Source of the DNA: Bifidobacterium sp. ESL0763
GTDB lineage: Bacteria > Actinomycetota > Actinomycetes > Actinomycetales > Bifidobacteriaceae
Assembly (NCBI RefSeq): GCF_029433395.1
Contig: NZ_JAQTHW010000002.1
Coordinates: 558,001-622,000, forward strand
Reading direction: 5' to 3'
DNA: 64,000 nt
Shown: in pieces, positions 1-13,326 of the stretch
How positions within the stretch are numbered: the stretch's first letter is position 1
Layout: each line of letters starts with the position of its first letter
Translations under genes and position numbers: made by a program
Notes under the pieces: generated by a model
The model's input: the letters and a program-made list of their open reading frames with translations, nothing else
What the model was told of the DNA's origin: nothing
Databases searched by the model: none

Positions 1-1
1 C

Positions 2-808
2 AACCAGGACGTGCGGCTGGACGCGGTGCTGCGCGACGCCGCCGACGACCTGCACGCCCTCGACCCCGAGCGCGCCATCCGGCTGGGCGTGGTGAGCCTG
101 GAACACACCCATACCGGGCCTTCGCGGCTGGGATTGGTGGAAGGCGAGCTGCCGCAGGTCGGCCTTCACGGCGACACCTCGCGCCTGCGCCAGGTCGTCA
201 CCAACATCGTGGGCAACATCCACCGCTACACCCCCTCCGACTCCGCCGTGGAGATCGGGCTGGGCCGCGTGCCGGCCGCGCTGGGCCCTGACGAGCTGGA
301 GCATATGCCGTCCACCGAGAGGTCGCTGCGCCGGTTCCTCGACGCCGCCGAGGCGACGCAGGCCACGCACGCCGGGATGAGCTGCGCGGTCTTCAGGTTC
401 ATGGACCACGGCCCGGGCGTGCCCGCCGACCGCCAGTCGCAGATCTTCGAGCGCTTCTACACCGCCGATCCCTCGCGCGCCCGCCAGAAGGGCGGCACCG
501 GGCTGGGCATGTCGATCGCGCAGGCGGTGGTGCGGGCCCATCACGGACTCATATCCGCCTCCAACACCCCCGGCGGCGGCCTCACGCTCACCGTCGTGCT
601 GCCCATCGCGCCCTTCGTCGCCGACGAAACGGAGCAGGACGACGGCCGTGGCGACGCCAATGGCCATGCCGGCAAGCCAGGCAAGTCCGGCAAGTCCGCG
701 AGGACGGGCAAGGCCGGCAGGGGCGCCAGGGCCGAGAAGTCGGGCATGGGCAGGAAGCTGCACCACATGCGCCGCGAACATGAGCGCAAGGCGAAACCGG
801 CCTCCTAG
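2..808 (+). CDS. Sensor histidine kinase, C-terminal part (cut by left window edge)
   Basis: The reading frame is open from the first bases, so the N-terminus and sensor region lie outside the window. What remains is the ATP-binding (HATPase_c) half of a membrane sensor kinase. An N-box (VVTNIVGNIHRYTP), a G1 box (DHGPGVP), an F-box (IFERFYT) and a G2 box (GGTGLGMSIA) occur in the expected order. Between the N and G1 boxes is an insertion of about 40 residues. After the kinase fold comes a basic, low-complexity tail of about 65 residues rich in Gly, Lys, Ala and Arg, which is not part of the family fold. Its partner response regulator is probably just upstream, outside the window. The family is certain; the signal sensed cannot be told. 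Confidence 0.85.
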   Translation, partial: NQDVRLDAVLRDAADDLHALDPERAIRLGVVSLEHTHTGPSRLGLVEGELPQVGLHGDTSRLRQVVTNIVGNIHRYTPSDSAVEIGLGRVPAALGPDELEHMPSTERSLRRFLDAAEATQATHAGMSCAVFRFMDHGPGVPADRQSQIFERFYTADPSRARQKGGTGLGMSIAQAVVRAHHGLISASNTPGGGLTLTVVLPIAPFVADETEQDDGRGDANGHAGKPGKSGKSARTGKAGRGARAEKSGMGRKLHHMRREHERKAKPAS

Positions 809-1001
809 CCCAGGGTGGTGCGCGGGGCCGCGCCTTCGTTGCCGTGGGCGGCGATACGTGGCCCGGCGCGACCGCGTATTTTCCCCTTGGCGCCCGGCCC
901 GCGCGGGTTTGCATAGCGGTTGGGCTAAAATGGAGGAATAGTGGACAAATATCGGCCGGGCATCGCCCGACACGGTCATCAATGAGGCAGTGAGGTGTGC
1001 G

Positions 1002-1391
1002 ATGCCCAGCGGTAAAGTGCGTTGGTTCGATCAGAAACGTGGCTATGGATTCATCACCGATGACCAGGGCAACGACGTGTTCCTGCCGGCCGCGGCCCTG
1101 CCGCAAGGCACGCATACGGTGCGCAAGGGCGCCAAGGTCGTCTTCTCCGTGGTCGACGGACGCAAGGGGCCCCAGGCGATGGACCTGCAGGTCTCCGGGC
1201 CCGCGCCCTCCATTGTGCGCGCCACCCGGCCCAGTCCGGACGACATGGCCGCTATCGTGGAGGACCTGATCAAGCTGCTGGATTCGGCGGGCAACCACCT
1301 GCGCCACCACCGCTACCCGTCGCAGGCCGAAAGCGGCAAGCTCGCGGCACTGCTGCGCGCCGTCGCCGATGATTTCGATGTCGAGGATTGA
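1002..1391 (+). CDS. cspA: Cold-shock domain protein
   Basis: A cold-shock protein of 129 residues. The first 65 or so form the single-stranded nucleic-acid-binding OB fold, with the RNP1-like stretch KRGYGFI and the RNP2-like stretch VFLPA. The C-terminal half is an extra segment absent from the 70-residue E. coli proteins; long forms of this kind are usual in actinobacteria. I chose the ATG at 1002, where MPSGKVRW begins as the family does, with a purine-rich site (AGGTG) just before it, rather than the GTG at 990. The protein probably acts as an RNA chaperone in the cytoplasm. The DUF3027 gene follows after 7 bases and is likely cotranscribed. The symbol is by family resemblance only. Confidence 0.9.
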   Translation: MPSGKVRWFDQKRGYGFITDDQGNDVFLPAAALPQGTHTVRKGAKVVFSVVDGRKGPQAMDLQVSGPAPSIVRATRPSPDDMAAIVEDLIKLLDSAGNHLRHHRYPSQAESGKLAALLRAVADDFDVED

Positions 1392-1398
1392 AGAGGTT

Positions 1399-2889
1399 AT
1401 GACAGAAGATACGTTGGATCCCAAAGCGCTCGCGAAATCCGTGGCGGTCGTCTCCGCCGACGAGCCCGGCGACGTGGGCGATTTCGCCAGCCAGGTCGAG
1501 CTCGGCGACAACGTCACCGACTTCCGCTTTACCTGCCGCAGGCGCGGCTACGAGGGCTGGCAGTGGGCCGTGACCCTTTACCACGACGAGGAACAGGACC
1601 GCTGGACGGTCAACGAGTCCTCGCTGGTGCCCACCGACGATTCCCTGGTCGCCCCCGCCTGGGTGCCTTGGAAAGACAGGCTCGAGGCCGAGGACATCTC
1701 GGTGACCGACGCGCTGGGCACCGACCCGGACGATTCGCGCATGGAGGACGGCTTCCGTCGCACCGGGCCCGCACAAGGTGAATCCAGTGCCGACGACGGC
1801 AAGGTCACTGGAAGTGACGACGGTGCCAACACCGGCAAGGCCGGGACCGGTGCCACGCCGGAGGGCAAGCCTGCCGATGCCACCGGCGGGAACGGCAAGG
1901 ACATCGACCCCGAGACCGGGCTGAGCATCGACGCCGAGGAAGCGATCGAGGACTTCCACCTCTCGCGACGCCACGTGATGAGCCCTCTTGGCCGCTCGCA
2001 GACTGCGAAGCGTTGGTATGAGGGCCAGCACGGCCCCAAGTCGCTCTCCACCAAGACCGGCGGTGGCAACCTGTGCTCCACCTGCGCCTTCTTCATCGGT
2101 CTCAAGGGCGATCTCGACACCATGTTCGGCGTATGCGCCAACCGGTGGAGCCCCGACGATGGCCGCGTGGTCTCCATCGACCACGGCTGCGGCGAGCACT
2201 CCGAGATCGAGGAGGCCGAGCCGACCAGGCTGTGGGTGCAGTCCAAGCCCGCCTTCGACGACCTGCACATCGACATCATCGCCCAGAAGCCACGCGAGGA
2301 GCGCGGCCAGGTCGAGCTCATCGAGTCCCTGGACGGCGATGAGGACGACGAAAGCGCCGATGACGATGATATCGAGCGCCATGCCGTCCCCGCCTCCGAG
2401 GCCGATCGGGACGACGTGTCGGACGATGACGCGGCGCCATCCGAGGTCAGCGCCGTCACCGACGTGGAGTCGACGATCGACCTGGCAGCAGGCGATGGGT
2501 CGGACGATGACGGGTCCGATGACGACGTTGAGGGCGACGATGGCGATGCCGACGACGAGTCGAACGCCACCGATGGTGCCGATGACGACGACACCGACGA
2601 TGCCGATGACACTGACGACTCGGATGATGAATCCGATGGTGTCGACGAAGCCGATAACGCCGATGACGATGCCGATGGCAAGGCCGCGACTACGGCGCCG
2701 TCGAATGGCAGTGGCGATGTCGAAGATGATGCCGACGACACCGCTGGCACCCATGCCGACACCGACACGGATACGGACACGGACACCGACCCGGACACCG
2801 ACGATACCGATACCAGTGACGCCACTGATGCCGATATCAGCGCCACCGCCGACACGGCCCCCGCCGACGACGCGCCGGGCGACGAGTGA
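1399..2889 (+). CDS. DUF3027 protein with long acidic tail
   Basis: A protein of 496 residues. The first 300 or so match the actinobacterial DUF3027 family: a conserved start (around ALAKSVAVV), a Trp-rich core (YEGWQW) and a later region with a CSTCAFF...CANRW...HGCGEH Cys/His cluster that could bind a metal. No biochemical role is established for the family. From about residue 315 the protein becomes a low-complexity tail dominated by Asp, Ala, Thr, Glu and Ser, ending in Asp-Thr dipeptide repeats. The ATG at 1399 follows GAAGAGG at good spacing, 7 bases after the cold-shock gene, so the two probably form an operon. The tail is far more acidic than anything else in the window and is likely disordered. 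Confidence 0.88.
   Translation: MTEDTLDPKALAKSVAVVSADEPGDVGDFASQVELGDNVTDFRFTCRRRGYEGWQWAVTLYHDEEQDRWTVNESSLVPTDDSLVAPAWVPWKDRLEAEDISVTDALGTDPDDSRMEDGFRRTGPAQGESSADDGKVTGSDDGANTGKAGTGATPEGKPADATGGNGKDIDPETGLSIDAEEAIEDFHLSRRHVMSPLGRSQTAKRWYEGQHGPKSLSTKTGGGNLCSTCAFFIGLKGDLDTMFGVCANRWSPDDGRVVSIDHGCGEHSEIEEAEPTRLWVQSKPAFDDLHIDIIAQKPREERGQVELIESLDGDEDDESADDDDIERHAVPASEADRDDVSDDDAAPSEVSAVTDVESTIDLAAGDGSDDDGSDDDVEGDDGDADDESNATDGADDDDTDDADDTDDSDDESDGVDEADNADDDADGKAATTAPSNGSGDVEDDADDTAGTHADTDTDTDTDTDPDTDDTDTSDATDADISATADTAPADDAPGDE
2758..2814 (+). repeat. Asp-Thr coding hexanucleotide repeat
   Basis: A run of imperfect GACACx hexanucleotides inside the DUF3027 gene encodes about nine Asp-Thr dipeptides. 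The period of six keeps the frame, so unit loss or gain would change tail length without a frameshift. Confidence 0.75.
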
Positions 2890-2950
2890 CCCGTGCCGAA
2901 CCCAATCGGAACCCGTCTGTCCCGTTGTTTGCGCGTGTCCGCGCCGTTTG

Positions 2951-2967
2951 TTGCGTTCTCAGCGCAA
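2951..2967. promoter_or_regulatory. Candidate operator upstream of clpC
   Basis: TTGCG-N7-CGCAA is a perfect inverted repeat 77 bases before the clpC start. In bifidobacteria and corynebacteria clp genes are controlled by ClgR, whose operator has CGC and GCG half-sites; this site resembles that pattern loosely (about two mismatches). The assignment to ClgR is inference. Confidence 0.35.
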
Positions 2968-3043
2968 AAGGTGTGGCGCGGGAAATAAACGTCACTCTGA
3001 ATCGGTAGAGTGAAATGGACTATCAAGAAGTGGAAGGACAAGT

Positions 3044-5758
<2,715 letters not shown>

Positions 5759-5782
5759 CATCCAGCCGACAATGCACTGAAA

Positions 5783-5815
5783 GGGCTCGACTCCACAAGG
5801 AGTCGGGTCCTTTTT
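5783..5815 (+). terminator. Rho-independent terminator of clpC
   Basis: A 12-bp stem (two G-U wobbles) with loop ACAA is followed by five T, 25 bases after the clpC stop. Confidence 0.9.
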
Positions 5816-5906
5816 CGTATTCAGTGTTCCGGGATGGCACGGGGGCGAGCAAAATCAGTGAAACCTCCGATAAAGCGTGAGTTTCCTCGCATGTCAGTCG
5901 GCGGCT

Positions 5907-6014
5907 GCGTCGAAAAGCAGATAACCTGCCCTGTAATTCTGCTTTTCAACGCAGGGATGGGTAAACAGGCGTCGGAAAGCAGAACAACCAATCCAAAACG
6001 CTGCTTTTGGTCGC
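5907..6014. repeat. Two copies of a 46-bp palindromic intergenic repeat
   Basis: Units at 5907-5952 and 5969-6014, separated by 16 bases, are both 46 bp long. Each starts with GCGTCG, has (A)AAAGCAG on the left and CTGCTTTT on the right, and ends in CGC. The 18-base centres differ, while the palindromic ends and unit length are kept. Short open frames crossing this stretch consist of the repeat itself and are not called as genes. The rest of 5816-6104 shows nothing clear except the promoter region of the next gene. Confidence 0.7.
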
Positions 6015-6104
6015 AGCTGTGGGAAGAGCGAATGGGGGGCTGATAATCTGCAATCAAGAGAAATTAGCAACATCGATATGGGTACCCAAGGAAGGATACA
6101 GGCG

Positions 6105-6527
6105 ATGCGAAGGAATGTGCGAGGGGTTATCGTCACGGTTGCGGTACTGCTGTGCGTCGGTAGTCTGGCAGGGTGCGGAGCCAAGAGATCGGAACCGAGC
6201 GCCAGCGACGTCGCGGACAGATTCTCGGCCATGGACCAATACAGTGTCGATCCCGATGGCGACGCCACCACTGTCACCACGTCCAAAAGCGGCAACATCT
6301 ATGTTCTGGCCTATCGCGATGATTTGAAAGACATGAAAGCCGAAAGCTGCACGGTCGACGGCAATCCCATGAAGGCAAGTACCGAAGACCTCAACCATCC
6401 GGATTCCAAAGGCAAGAATCTTTTCGCGTTCGCGCAGGCAAAGATCGGACAGGCCGGTGACCATAGGCTCAGCTGCAACCAGCCAGGAACCGCCAAGCTG
6501 AAAGCTCTGTTCGAAACCGCAGAATAA
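6105..6527 (+). CDS. Small secreted lipoprotein, function unknown
   Basis: A protein of 140 residues. It has a basic start (MRRNVRG), a hydrophobic stretch and a lipobox, LAGC, with the acylated Cys at residue 24, so it should be a membrane-anchored lipoprotein outside the cytoplasm. The mature part is small and polar with two further Cys residues (in SCTVDG and LSCNQ) that could form a disulfide. I recognise no domain. I chose the ATG at 6105 because AAGGA precedes it at normal spacing; the ATG at 6078 has no such site. The gene stands alone between a repeat-containing spacer and a two-way terminator shared with the converging DUF349 gene. Confidence 0.75.
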   Translation: MRRNVRGVIVTVAVLLCVGSLAGCGAKRSEPSASDVADRFSAMDQYSVDPDGDATTVTTSKSGNIYVLAYRDDLKDMKAESCTVDGNPMKASTEDLNHPDSKGKNLFAFAQAKIGQAGDHRLSCNQPGTAKLKALFETAE

Positions 6528-6536
6528 ACGGATCAT

Positions 6537-6576
6537 AAAAGTGGTCTGCACCAACTCCATGGTGCAGACCACTTTT
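6537..6576. terminator. Bidirectional terminator between lipoprotein and DUF349 genes
   Basis: A perfect 17-bp stem, AAAAGTGGTCTGCACCA and its complement, has a 6-base loop. The A-run and T-run at its two ends serve both converging genes. Confidence 0.92.
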
Positions 6577-6598
6577 GGTATTGGGCAAGCCCAACCGC

Positions 6599-8110
6599 TT
6601 ACTTCACGGCGTTGAGCCACTGCTCCTTGGTGGCCTTCTCGGCCTCGAGTTTGCTCTTCTTGGCCGGGTCGGACTCGGCGGCGATCTTCGCGTCGAGCTC
6701 GTCGAGCTGGGCCTTGAGCTGGGTCTCGAAGCTGGAGACGCGGGCGTCGGCCTCGGGGTCGCTCTTCTGCCAGGCGGCCTGCTCGACGGCCTTGATCTTG
6801 TTGTCGACGGCGTCCAGGCGGCTTTCGATGCGGTGCATGTCCTCGCGGGGCACGTAGCCGATCTGGTCCCACTCGTCCTGGATGTCGGCCAGCGCCTGGC
6901 GCGCCTTCTTGGCGGCCTTCTCGTCGGCGACCGGCACCAGCGCCTCGGCCTTCTTCAGCAGCTCCTCCTTCTTGGCGAGGTTGTCCTTCTCGTCGGCGCC
7001 CATGCGGTCGCGGTCGGCCTGGCGGGCGTTGAAGAAGACGTCGCAGGCCTCGCGGAAGCGTGCCCAGAGCGCGTCGTCGTCCTTGCGTCCGGCGCGGCCG
7101 GCGGCCTTCCAACGGTCCATGAGCTCGTTGAACTGGTGCGAGGTGGCGCCCCAATCCGTCGATTCCTTGATCTCGTTGGCCTCCTTGATGATCTCTTCCT
7201 TGAGGCGCTTGGTCTCGGCGCGGTTGGCGTCGCGGGCCTGCGCCCACTTGCGGCGGTGCTGGTTGAAGGTGGTGCGGGCGGCGGAGAAGCGCTTCCACAG
7301 CGCGTCGGCGGTGGGCTTGTCGATGCGGATGGTGGTGCGCTGGTGCTGCTGCCAGGCATCGAAGAGCGAACGGAACTTGTCGGCGGTGGAACGCCAGTTG
7401 GTGTCGTCACCGAGACTGGCGGCCAGCGCCTCGGCCTTCTCGACGATGGCGGTGCGCTCCTTGATGGCCTTGGCCAGGGCCTCCTTGCGGGCCTCGGCGA
7501 GCTCGGTCTTCTTGGCCGCGCCGGCCTGCTTGAGCTCCTCGTACTGCGCCTTGAGCGCGGCGATGTCGCCGACCACGGCGGGCTCGGCGGTCTCCTCGGC
7601 CAGGGTCTTGAGCGACTCGTCGATCTCATGGGCCTTGATGTTCGCGGCCTTCAGGCGCGTGGCGAACAGGTCGAGCTTGGCCTTCAGGTCGAGGTAGCGG
7701 CGCGCGTAGAGCGTGAGCGCCTCCTCGTTGCTGGCGCCCGGGAACTCGCCGACCTCGCGCTCGCCGGCGTCCTCACGCACGAAGACGGCGCCCTTGTCGT
7801 CCACTCGGCCGAAGGACTCGGCGGCCTTGACATCGGCCTCGGAATAGGTGGGGGCCTTGGGCGCGGCCACGGGGCGCTTCGCCGCAGGCTTCTTGGCGAA
7901 GGCCAGGGGAGAGGGCGCGTGCGGCTTGGGTGCGGGATGCGGCGCCGCGGGAGCTGCAGGCTCGGCGGGAGCTGCTGGTGCGGCAGGTGCGGCGGGAGCG
8001 GCAGGCGCCGCGGGGGCTGCGGGAGCGGCTTGCGTGCCGGCGGCGGGCGGCACTGCCTGCGCTTCGGGCTCGGTGGTGTGTTCGGTTTGGGTGACTTGTT
8101 CGTCGGCCAT
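6599..8110 (-). CDS. DUF349 repeat protein
   Basis: A cytoplasmic protein of 503 residues made of a low-complexity N-terminal part and several helical DUF349 repeats (about residues 120-500), each with a conserved W..L...W..A.. pattern, for example WRSTADKFRSLFDAWQ and WGATSHQFNELMDRWK. The family is widespread in actinobacteria, but its biochemical role is not established. The start is the ATG at 8110 (MADEQVTQTEHT), preceded by AAGGAGCTGGAC; the open frame runs further upstream but overlaps the hisS promoter. Residues 20-75 are a Pro/Ala linker encoded by tandem 9-base units. The gene is divergent from hisS and shares a terminator with the lipoprotein gene. Confidence 0.88.
   Translation of the reverse strand: MADEQVTQTEHTTEPEAQAVPPAAGTQAAPAAPAAPAAPAAPAAPAAPAEPAAPAAPHPAPKPHAPSPLAFAKKPAAKRPVAAPKAPTYSEADVKAAESFGRVDDKGAVFVREDAGEREVGEFPGASNEEALTLYARRYLDLKAKLDLFATRLKAANIKAHEIDESLKTLAEETAEPAVVGDIAALKAQYEELKQAGAAKKTELAEARKEALAKAIKERTAIVEKAEALAASLGDDTNWRSTADKFRSLFDAWQQHQRTTIRIDKPTADALWKRFSAARTTFNQHRRKWAQARDANRAETKRLKEEIIKEANEIKESTDWGATSHQFNELMDRWKAAGRAGRKDDDALWARFREACDVFFNARQADRDRMGADEKDNLAKKEELLKKAEALVPVADEKAAKKARQALADIQDEWDQIGYVPREDMHRIESRLDAVDNKIKAVEQAAWQKSDPEADARVSSFETQLKAQLDELDAKIAAESDPAKKSKLEAEKATKEQWLNAVK
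7945..8035 (-). repeat. Pro-Ala-Ala coding tandem repeat
   Basis: About ten imperfect 9-base units encode the Pro/Ala linker of the DUF349 protein. The repeat stays in frame, so changes in copy number would only change linker length. Confidence 0.75.
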
Positions 8111-8187
8111 GTCCAGCTCCTTGAAGGTCTTCGTGTACGGAGGTGTCAAAAAGCGAGGCCGGGGCCCCGGTTTTCCACAACAACTCT

Positions 8188-8193
8188 TATTAT
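8188..8193 (+). promoter_or_regulatory. -10 box of hisS, leaderless transcript
   Basis: TATTAT ends 8 bases before the hisS ATG and no Shine-Dalgarno sequence lies between, so transcription should begin at or next to the start codon. Confidence 0.6.
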
Positions 8194-8201
8194 AGGGATT
8201 T

Positions 8202-9602
8202 ATGGCTAAAGGTGCATCAATATCAGGATTTCCGGAGTGGCTGCCCCAGGAACGGGTGGTCGAACAGCAGGTGATGGACACCGTGCGCAGGGTCTTCGAG
8301 CTCAATGGGTTCATCGGCATCGAGACGCGCGCGGTCGAGGAGGGGTCCAGCCTGCTGAAGAAGGGCGAGACGAGCAAGGAGATCTACCTGCTCTCGCGCC
8401 TGCAGGAGGTCGGCCACGAGTCCGACACTCCCATCGAGCGCCGGCTGGGGCTGCATTTCGACCTCACCGTGCCGCTGAGCCGCTACGTGGTCGAGCACTC
8501 CGGCCAGCTCACCTTCCCCTTCAAGCGCTGGCAGATCCAGAAGGTCTGGCGCGGCGAGAGGCCGCAGGAGGGCCGCTTCCGCGAGTTCGTCCAGGCCGAC
8601 ATCGACGTTGTGGGCAACGGCAATCTACCGGAGCATTATGAGGTCGAGTTACCGCTTGTGATGGTGCAGGCGCTTGAGGAACTGCGCAAGTTCGGTCTGC
8701 CCAAGGCCACTGTGCACGCCAACAACCGCAAGCTTTCCGAAGGCTTTTATCGTGGTGTTGGTCTGGGCGATATCGAAGGTGTGCTTCGTGAGATTGACAA
8801 GCTTGACAAAATCGGGGCCGACGAGGTTTCTAGACTGCTGATTGAAAATTGCCACGCCAACCAGCGCCAAGCTCAGGCGTGCCTTGAACTTGCCCAACTC
8901 ACTGCCGACAGTGGCGAGGAATTGCAATCTAAGTTCGACGCGTTATGGAGCAAGTATTGCACGGAAATCGATCGTGAGCAATATCATCCTATGGCCCAGC
9001 AGGGTTTGGATACATTGGTGATGATCATCGATGAAGCAGCGAATATCCGTCCTGGTTCAGTGATTGCAGATTTGAAGATTGCCAGGGGTCTTGATTATTA
9101 CACCGGTTCTGTCTACGAGACGTTTTTGGAAGGTGCCGATTCGCTCGGGTCGATTTGCTCCGGAGGACGTTACGATAACCTTGCCTCGCAGGGGAATCAT
9201 AAATATCCTGGTGTCGGTCTTTCGATAGGCCTGTCGCGTCTGGTTTCGTATATGTTGCATACTGCAGGAGCCAGTGCTTCTCGCGTTTCTCCGGCTTCAG
9301 TGTTGGTAGCGGTATGGAACGAGAATGATCGCCTTGCTTCGAATAAGATTGCGACTCAGCTGCGAGAACGCGGCATCGCGACCGATGTAGCACCGTATGC
9401 CGCAAAGCTTGGCAAGCAGATTAAATACGCCGACCGCCTCGGCATCCCCTACGTCTGGTTCCCGGCCGACGCCGCGCAAGGCGAGGGCGGCGCGCACGAC
9501 GAGGTCAAGAACATCGTCACCGGCGAGCAGGTGGCGGCCGACTCCACGTCATGGCGACCCGATAGTGTGTATGCTCAGCAAACCGTCGATCTGGATGCCT
9601 GA
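8202..9602 (+). CDS. hisS: Histidyl-tRNA synthetase
   Basis: A class II synthetase of 466 residues that charges tRNA-His. Motif 2-like (RYVVEHSGQ, FKRWQIQKVWRGERPQ.GRFREF.Q.D) and the histidine-specific motifs LKIARGLDYYTGSVYE and CSGGRYDNL are present, as is a C-terminal anticodon-binding domain. Length is close to the actinobacterial form. The ATG at 8202 follows a -10 box directly with no ribosome site, so the mRNA is probably leaderless. Base composition is odd: roughly 8620-9425 runs at about 43-53% GC per line, while both ends are near 68%. The frame and motifs are intact across the change. aspS follows after 54 bases, the usual actinobacterial order. Confidence 0.96.
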   Translation: MAKGASISGFPEWLPQERVVEQQVMDTVRRVFELNGFIGIETRAVEEGSSLLKKGETSKEIYLLSRLQEVGHESDTPIERRLGLHFDLTVPLSRYVVEHSGQLTFPFKRWQIQKVWRGERPQEGRFREFVQADIDVVGNGNLPEHYEVELPLVMVQALEELRKFGLPKATVHANNRKLSEGFYRGVGLGDIEGVLREIDKLDKIGADEVSRLLIENCHANQRQAQACLELAQLTADSGEELQSKFDALWSKYCTEIDREQYHPMAQQGLDTLVMIIDEAANIRPGSVIADLKIARGLDYYTGSVYETFLEGADSLGSICSGGRYDNLASQGNHKYPGVGLSIGLSRLVSYMLHTAGASASRVSPASVLVAVWNENDRLASNKIATQLRERGIATDVAPYAAKLGKQIKYADRLGIPYVWFPADAAQGEGGAHDEVKNIVTGEQVAADSTSWRPDSVYAQQTVDLDA

Positions 9603-9656
9603 TCGAACACGGTTTTCCGCGGTTTCATAGGTTTGAAGTAAAGGAATAGAGGAAGC

Positions 9657-11456
<1,800 letters not shown>

Positions 11457-11514
11457 CGGTCCCGGCCCGATGTTCGGCGAGAGCTGAATAAGGCCTATAC
11501 ACCAATATCGCGCG

Positions 11515-11548
11515 TGCGCCCGGTCGCCTTCGATGGCGGCCGGGCGCA
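11515..11548. terminator. Hairpin after aspS
   Basis: A 14-bp GC-rich stem (one mismatch) with a 6-base loop lies 58 bases after aspS. There is no T-run, so termination is likely but not certain. Confidence 0.55.
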
Positions 11549-11575
11549 TGTGCATATCCGGTATGTTCTCTCAAT

Positions 11576-11593
11576 ATGTGAGACTTCTCACAT
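11576..11593. promoter_or_regulatory. Palindromic operator candidate upstream of gluA
   Basis: ATGTGAGA-CT-TCTCACAT is an 8+2+8 perfect inverted repeat, 51 bases upstream of the -10 box of the glutamate transporter operon. Its symmetry and position fit a dimeric regulator; which one is unknown. Confidence 0.5.
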
Positions 11594-11643
11594 CAGCATG
11601 CACGGATAATTTCGCTGGTAACCATGCGGTAACAGTGCGCCGA

Positions 11644-11649
11644 TATACT
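11644..11649 (+). promoter_or_regulatory. -10 box of gluABCD, leaderless transcript
   Basis: TATACT ends 7 bases before the gluA ATG, with no ribosome-binding site between. Confidence 0.6.
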
Positions 11650-11656
11650 GCTTGAC

Positions 11657-12448
<792 letters not shown>

Positions 12449-12471
12449 TGGCCGGAGCAAGGAAGCAGCTT

Positions 12472-13326
12472 ATGAAGAGATACAGCAATCCCGCGGCCCG
12501 TGCCTGGCGCAGGATCCTCGCCGCCCTGTGCGCCGTGGCCTGCCTGTTCACCGTGGCGGCCTGCGGCTCGGGCAACGAGGCGGGCAAGATCCGCATCGGC
12601 ATCAAGTTCGACCAGCCGGGCGTCGGCTTCAAGAAGTCCGGCACCTACGTCGGCTTCGACGTGGACGTGGCGCGCTACATCGCCGAGAAACTCGGCTACT
12701 CCGACGACCAGATCGTCTTCAAGGAGGCGCCCAGCAAGCAGCGTGAGGCCATGCTGCAGAACGGCGACGTCGACATGATCGTCGCCAGCTACTCGATCAC
12801 CGACGAGCGCAAGAAGGCCGTCAGCTTCGCCGGCCCGTACTTCGTGGCCGGTCAGGACCTCATGGTGCGCCAGAACGACCACGAGATCAACGGCGTGCAG
12901 GACCTCGACGGCAAGCGCCTGTGCTCGGTGACCGGCTCCACCTCCGCCGAGGTGGTCAAGCAGCGCTTCGCCTCGAAGGTGCAGCTGATGGAGCAGCCCG
13001 GCTACGCCGAATGCGCCACCGCGCTCTTCTCCGGCATCGTCGACGCGGTGACCACCGACGACATCATCCTCGCCGGCCTCGCCTCCAACGCGCGCGGCAA
13101 GCTGAGGCTCATCGGCAAGCCGTTCACGCAGGAATACTACGGCGTGGGCGTCAAGAAGGGCAACACCGCCCTCGCGCACCGGATCGACCGGGCCATCGCC
13201 GACATGGAGCAGGACGGTTCGTGGCAGCGCGCCATCGCCAACAACACCCGTGGCGTCAAGTACAAGCCGAATCCGAAGTTCAATCCGCCCACTCCGGACC
13301 TCGGCAGGACGGGGGCCTCGCAATGA
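12472..13326 (+). CDS. gluB: Glutamate-type ABC transporter, binding lipoprotein
   Basis: An extracellular solute-binding lipoprotein of 284 residues (SBP_bac_3 family) that delivers the amino acid to the GluCD permease. It has an N-terminal signal with the lipobox VAAC (acylated Cys near residue 31), then the typical start of the lobe (IRIGIKFDQPG), the GFDVDVARYIAEKLG stretch and the second-lobe segment DGKRLCSVTGSTSAE. An in-frame ATG at 12448 overlaps the gluA stop (TGATG), but AAGGAAG sits correctly for the ATG at 12472, which I prefer. The stop overlaps the gluC start by 4 bases, implying translational coupling. Confidence 0.9.
   Translation: MKRYSNPAARAWRRILAALCAVACLFTVAACGSGNEAGKIRIGIKFDQPGVGFKKSGTYVGFDVDVARYIAEKLGYSDDQIVFKEAPSKQREAMLQNGDVDMIVASYSITDERKKAVSFAGPYFVAGQDLMVRQNDHEINGVQDLDGKRLCSVTGSTSAEVVKQRFASKVQLMEQPGYAECATALFSGIVDAVTTDDIILAGLASNARGKLRLIGKPFTQEYYGVGVKKGNTALAHRIDRAIADMEQDGSWQRAIANNTRGVKYKPNPKFNPPTPDLGRTGASQ

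Noticed and set aside
5821-6298. Short minus-strand frames after clpC
   Set aside because: Their sequence comes mainly from the 46-bp palindromic repeats and they lack ribosome sites.
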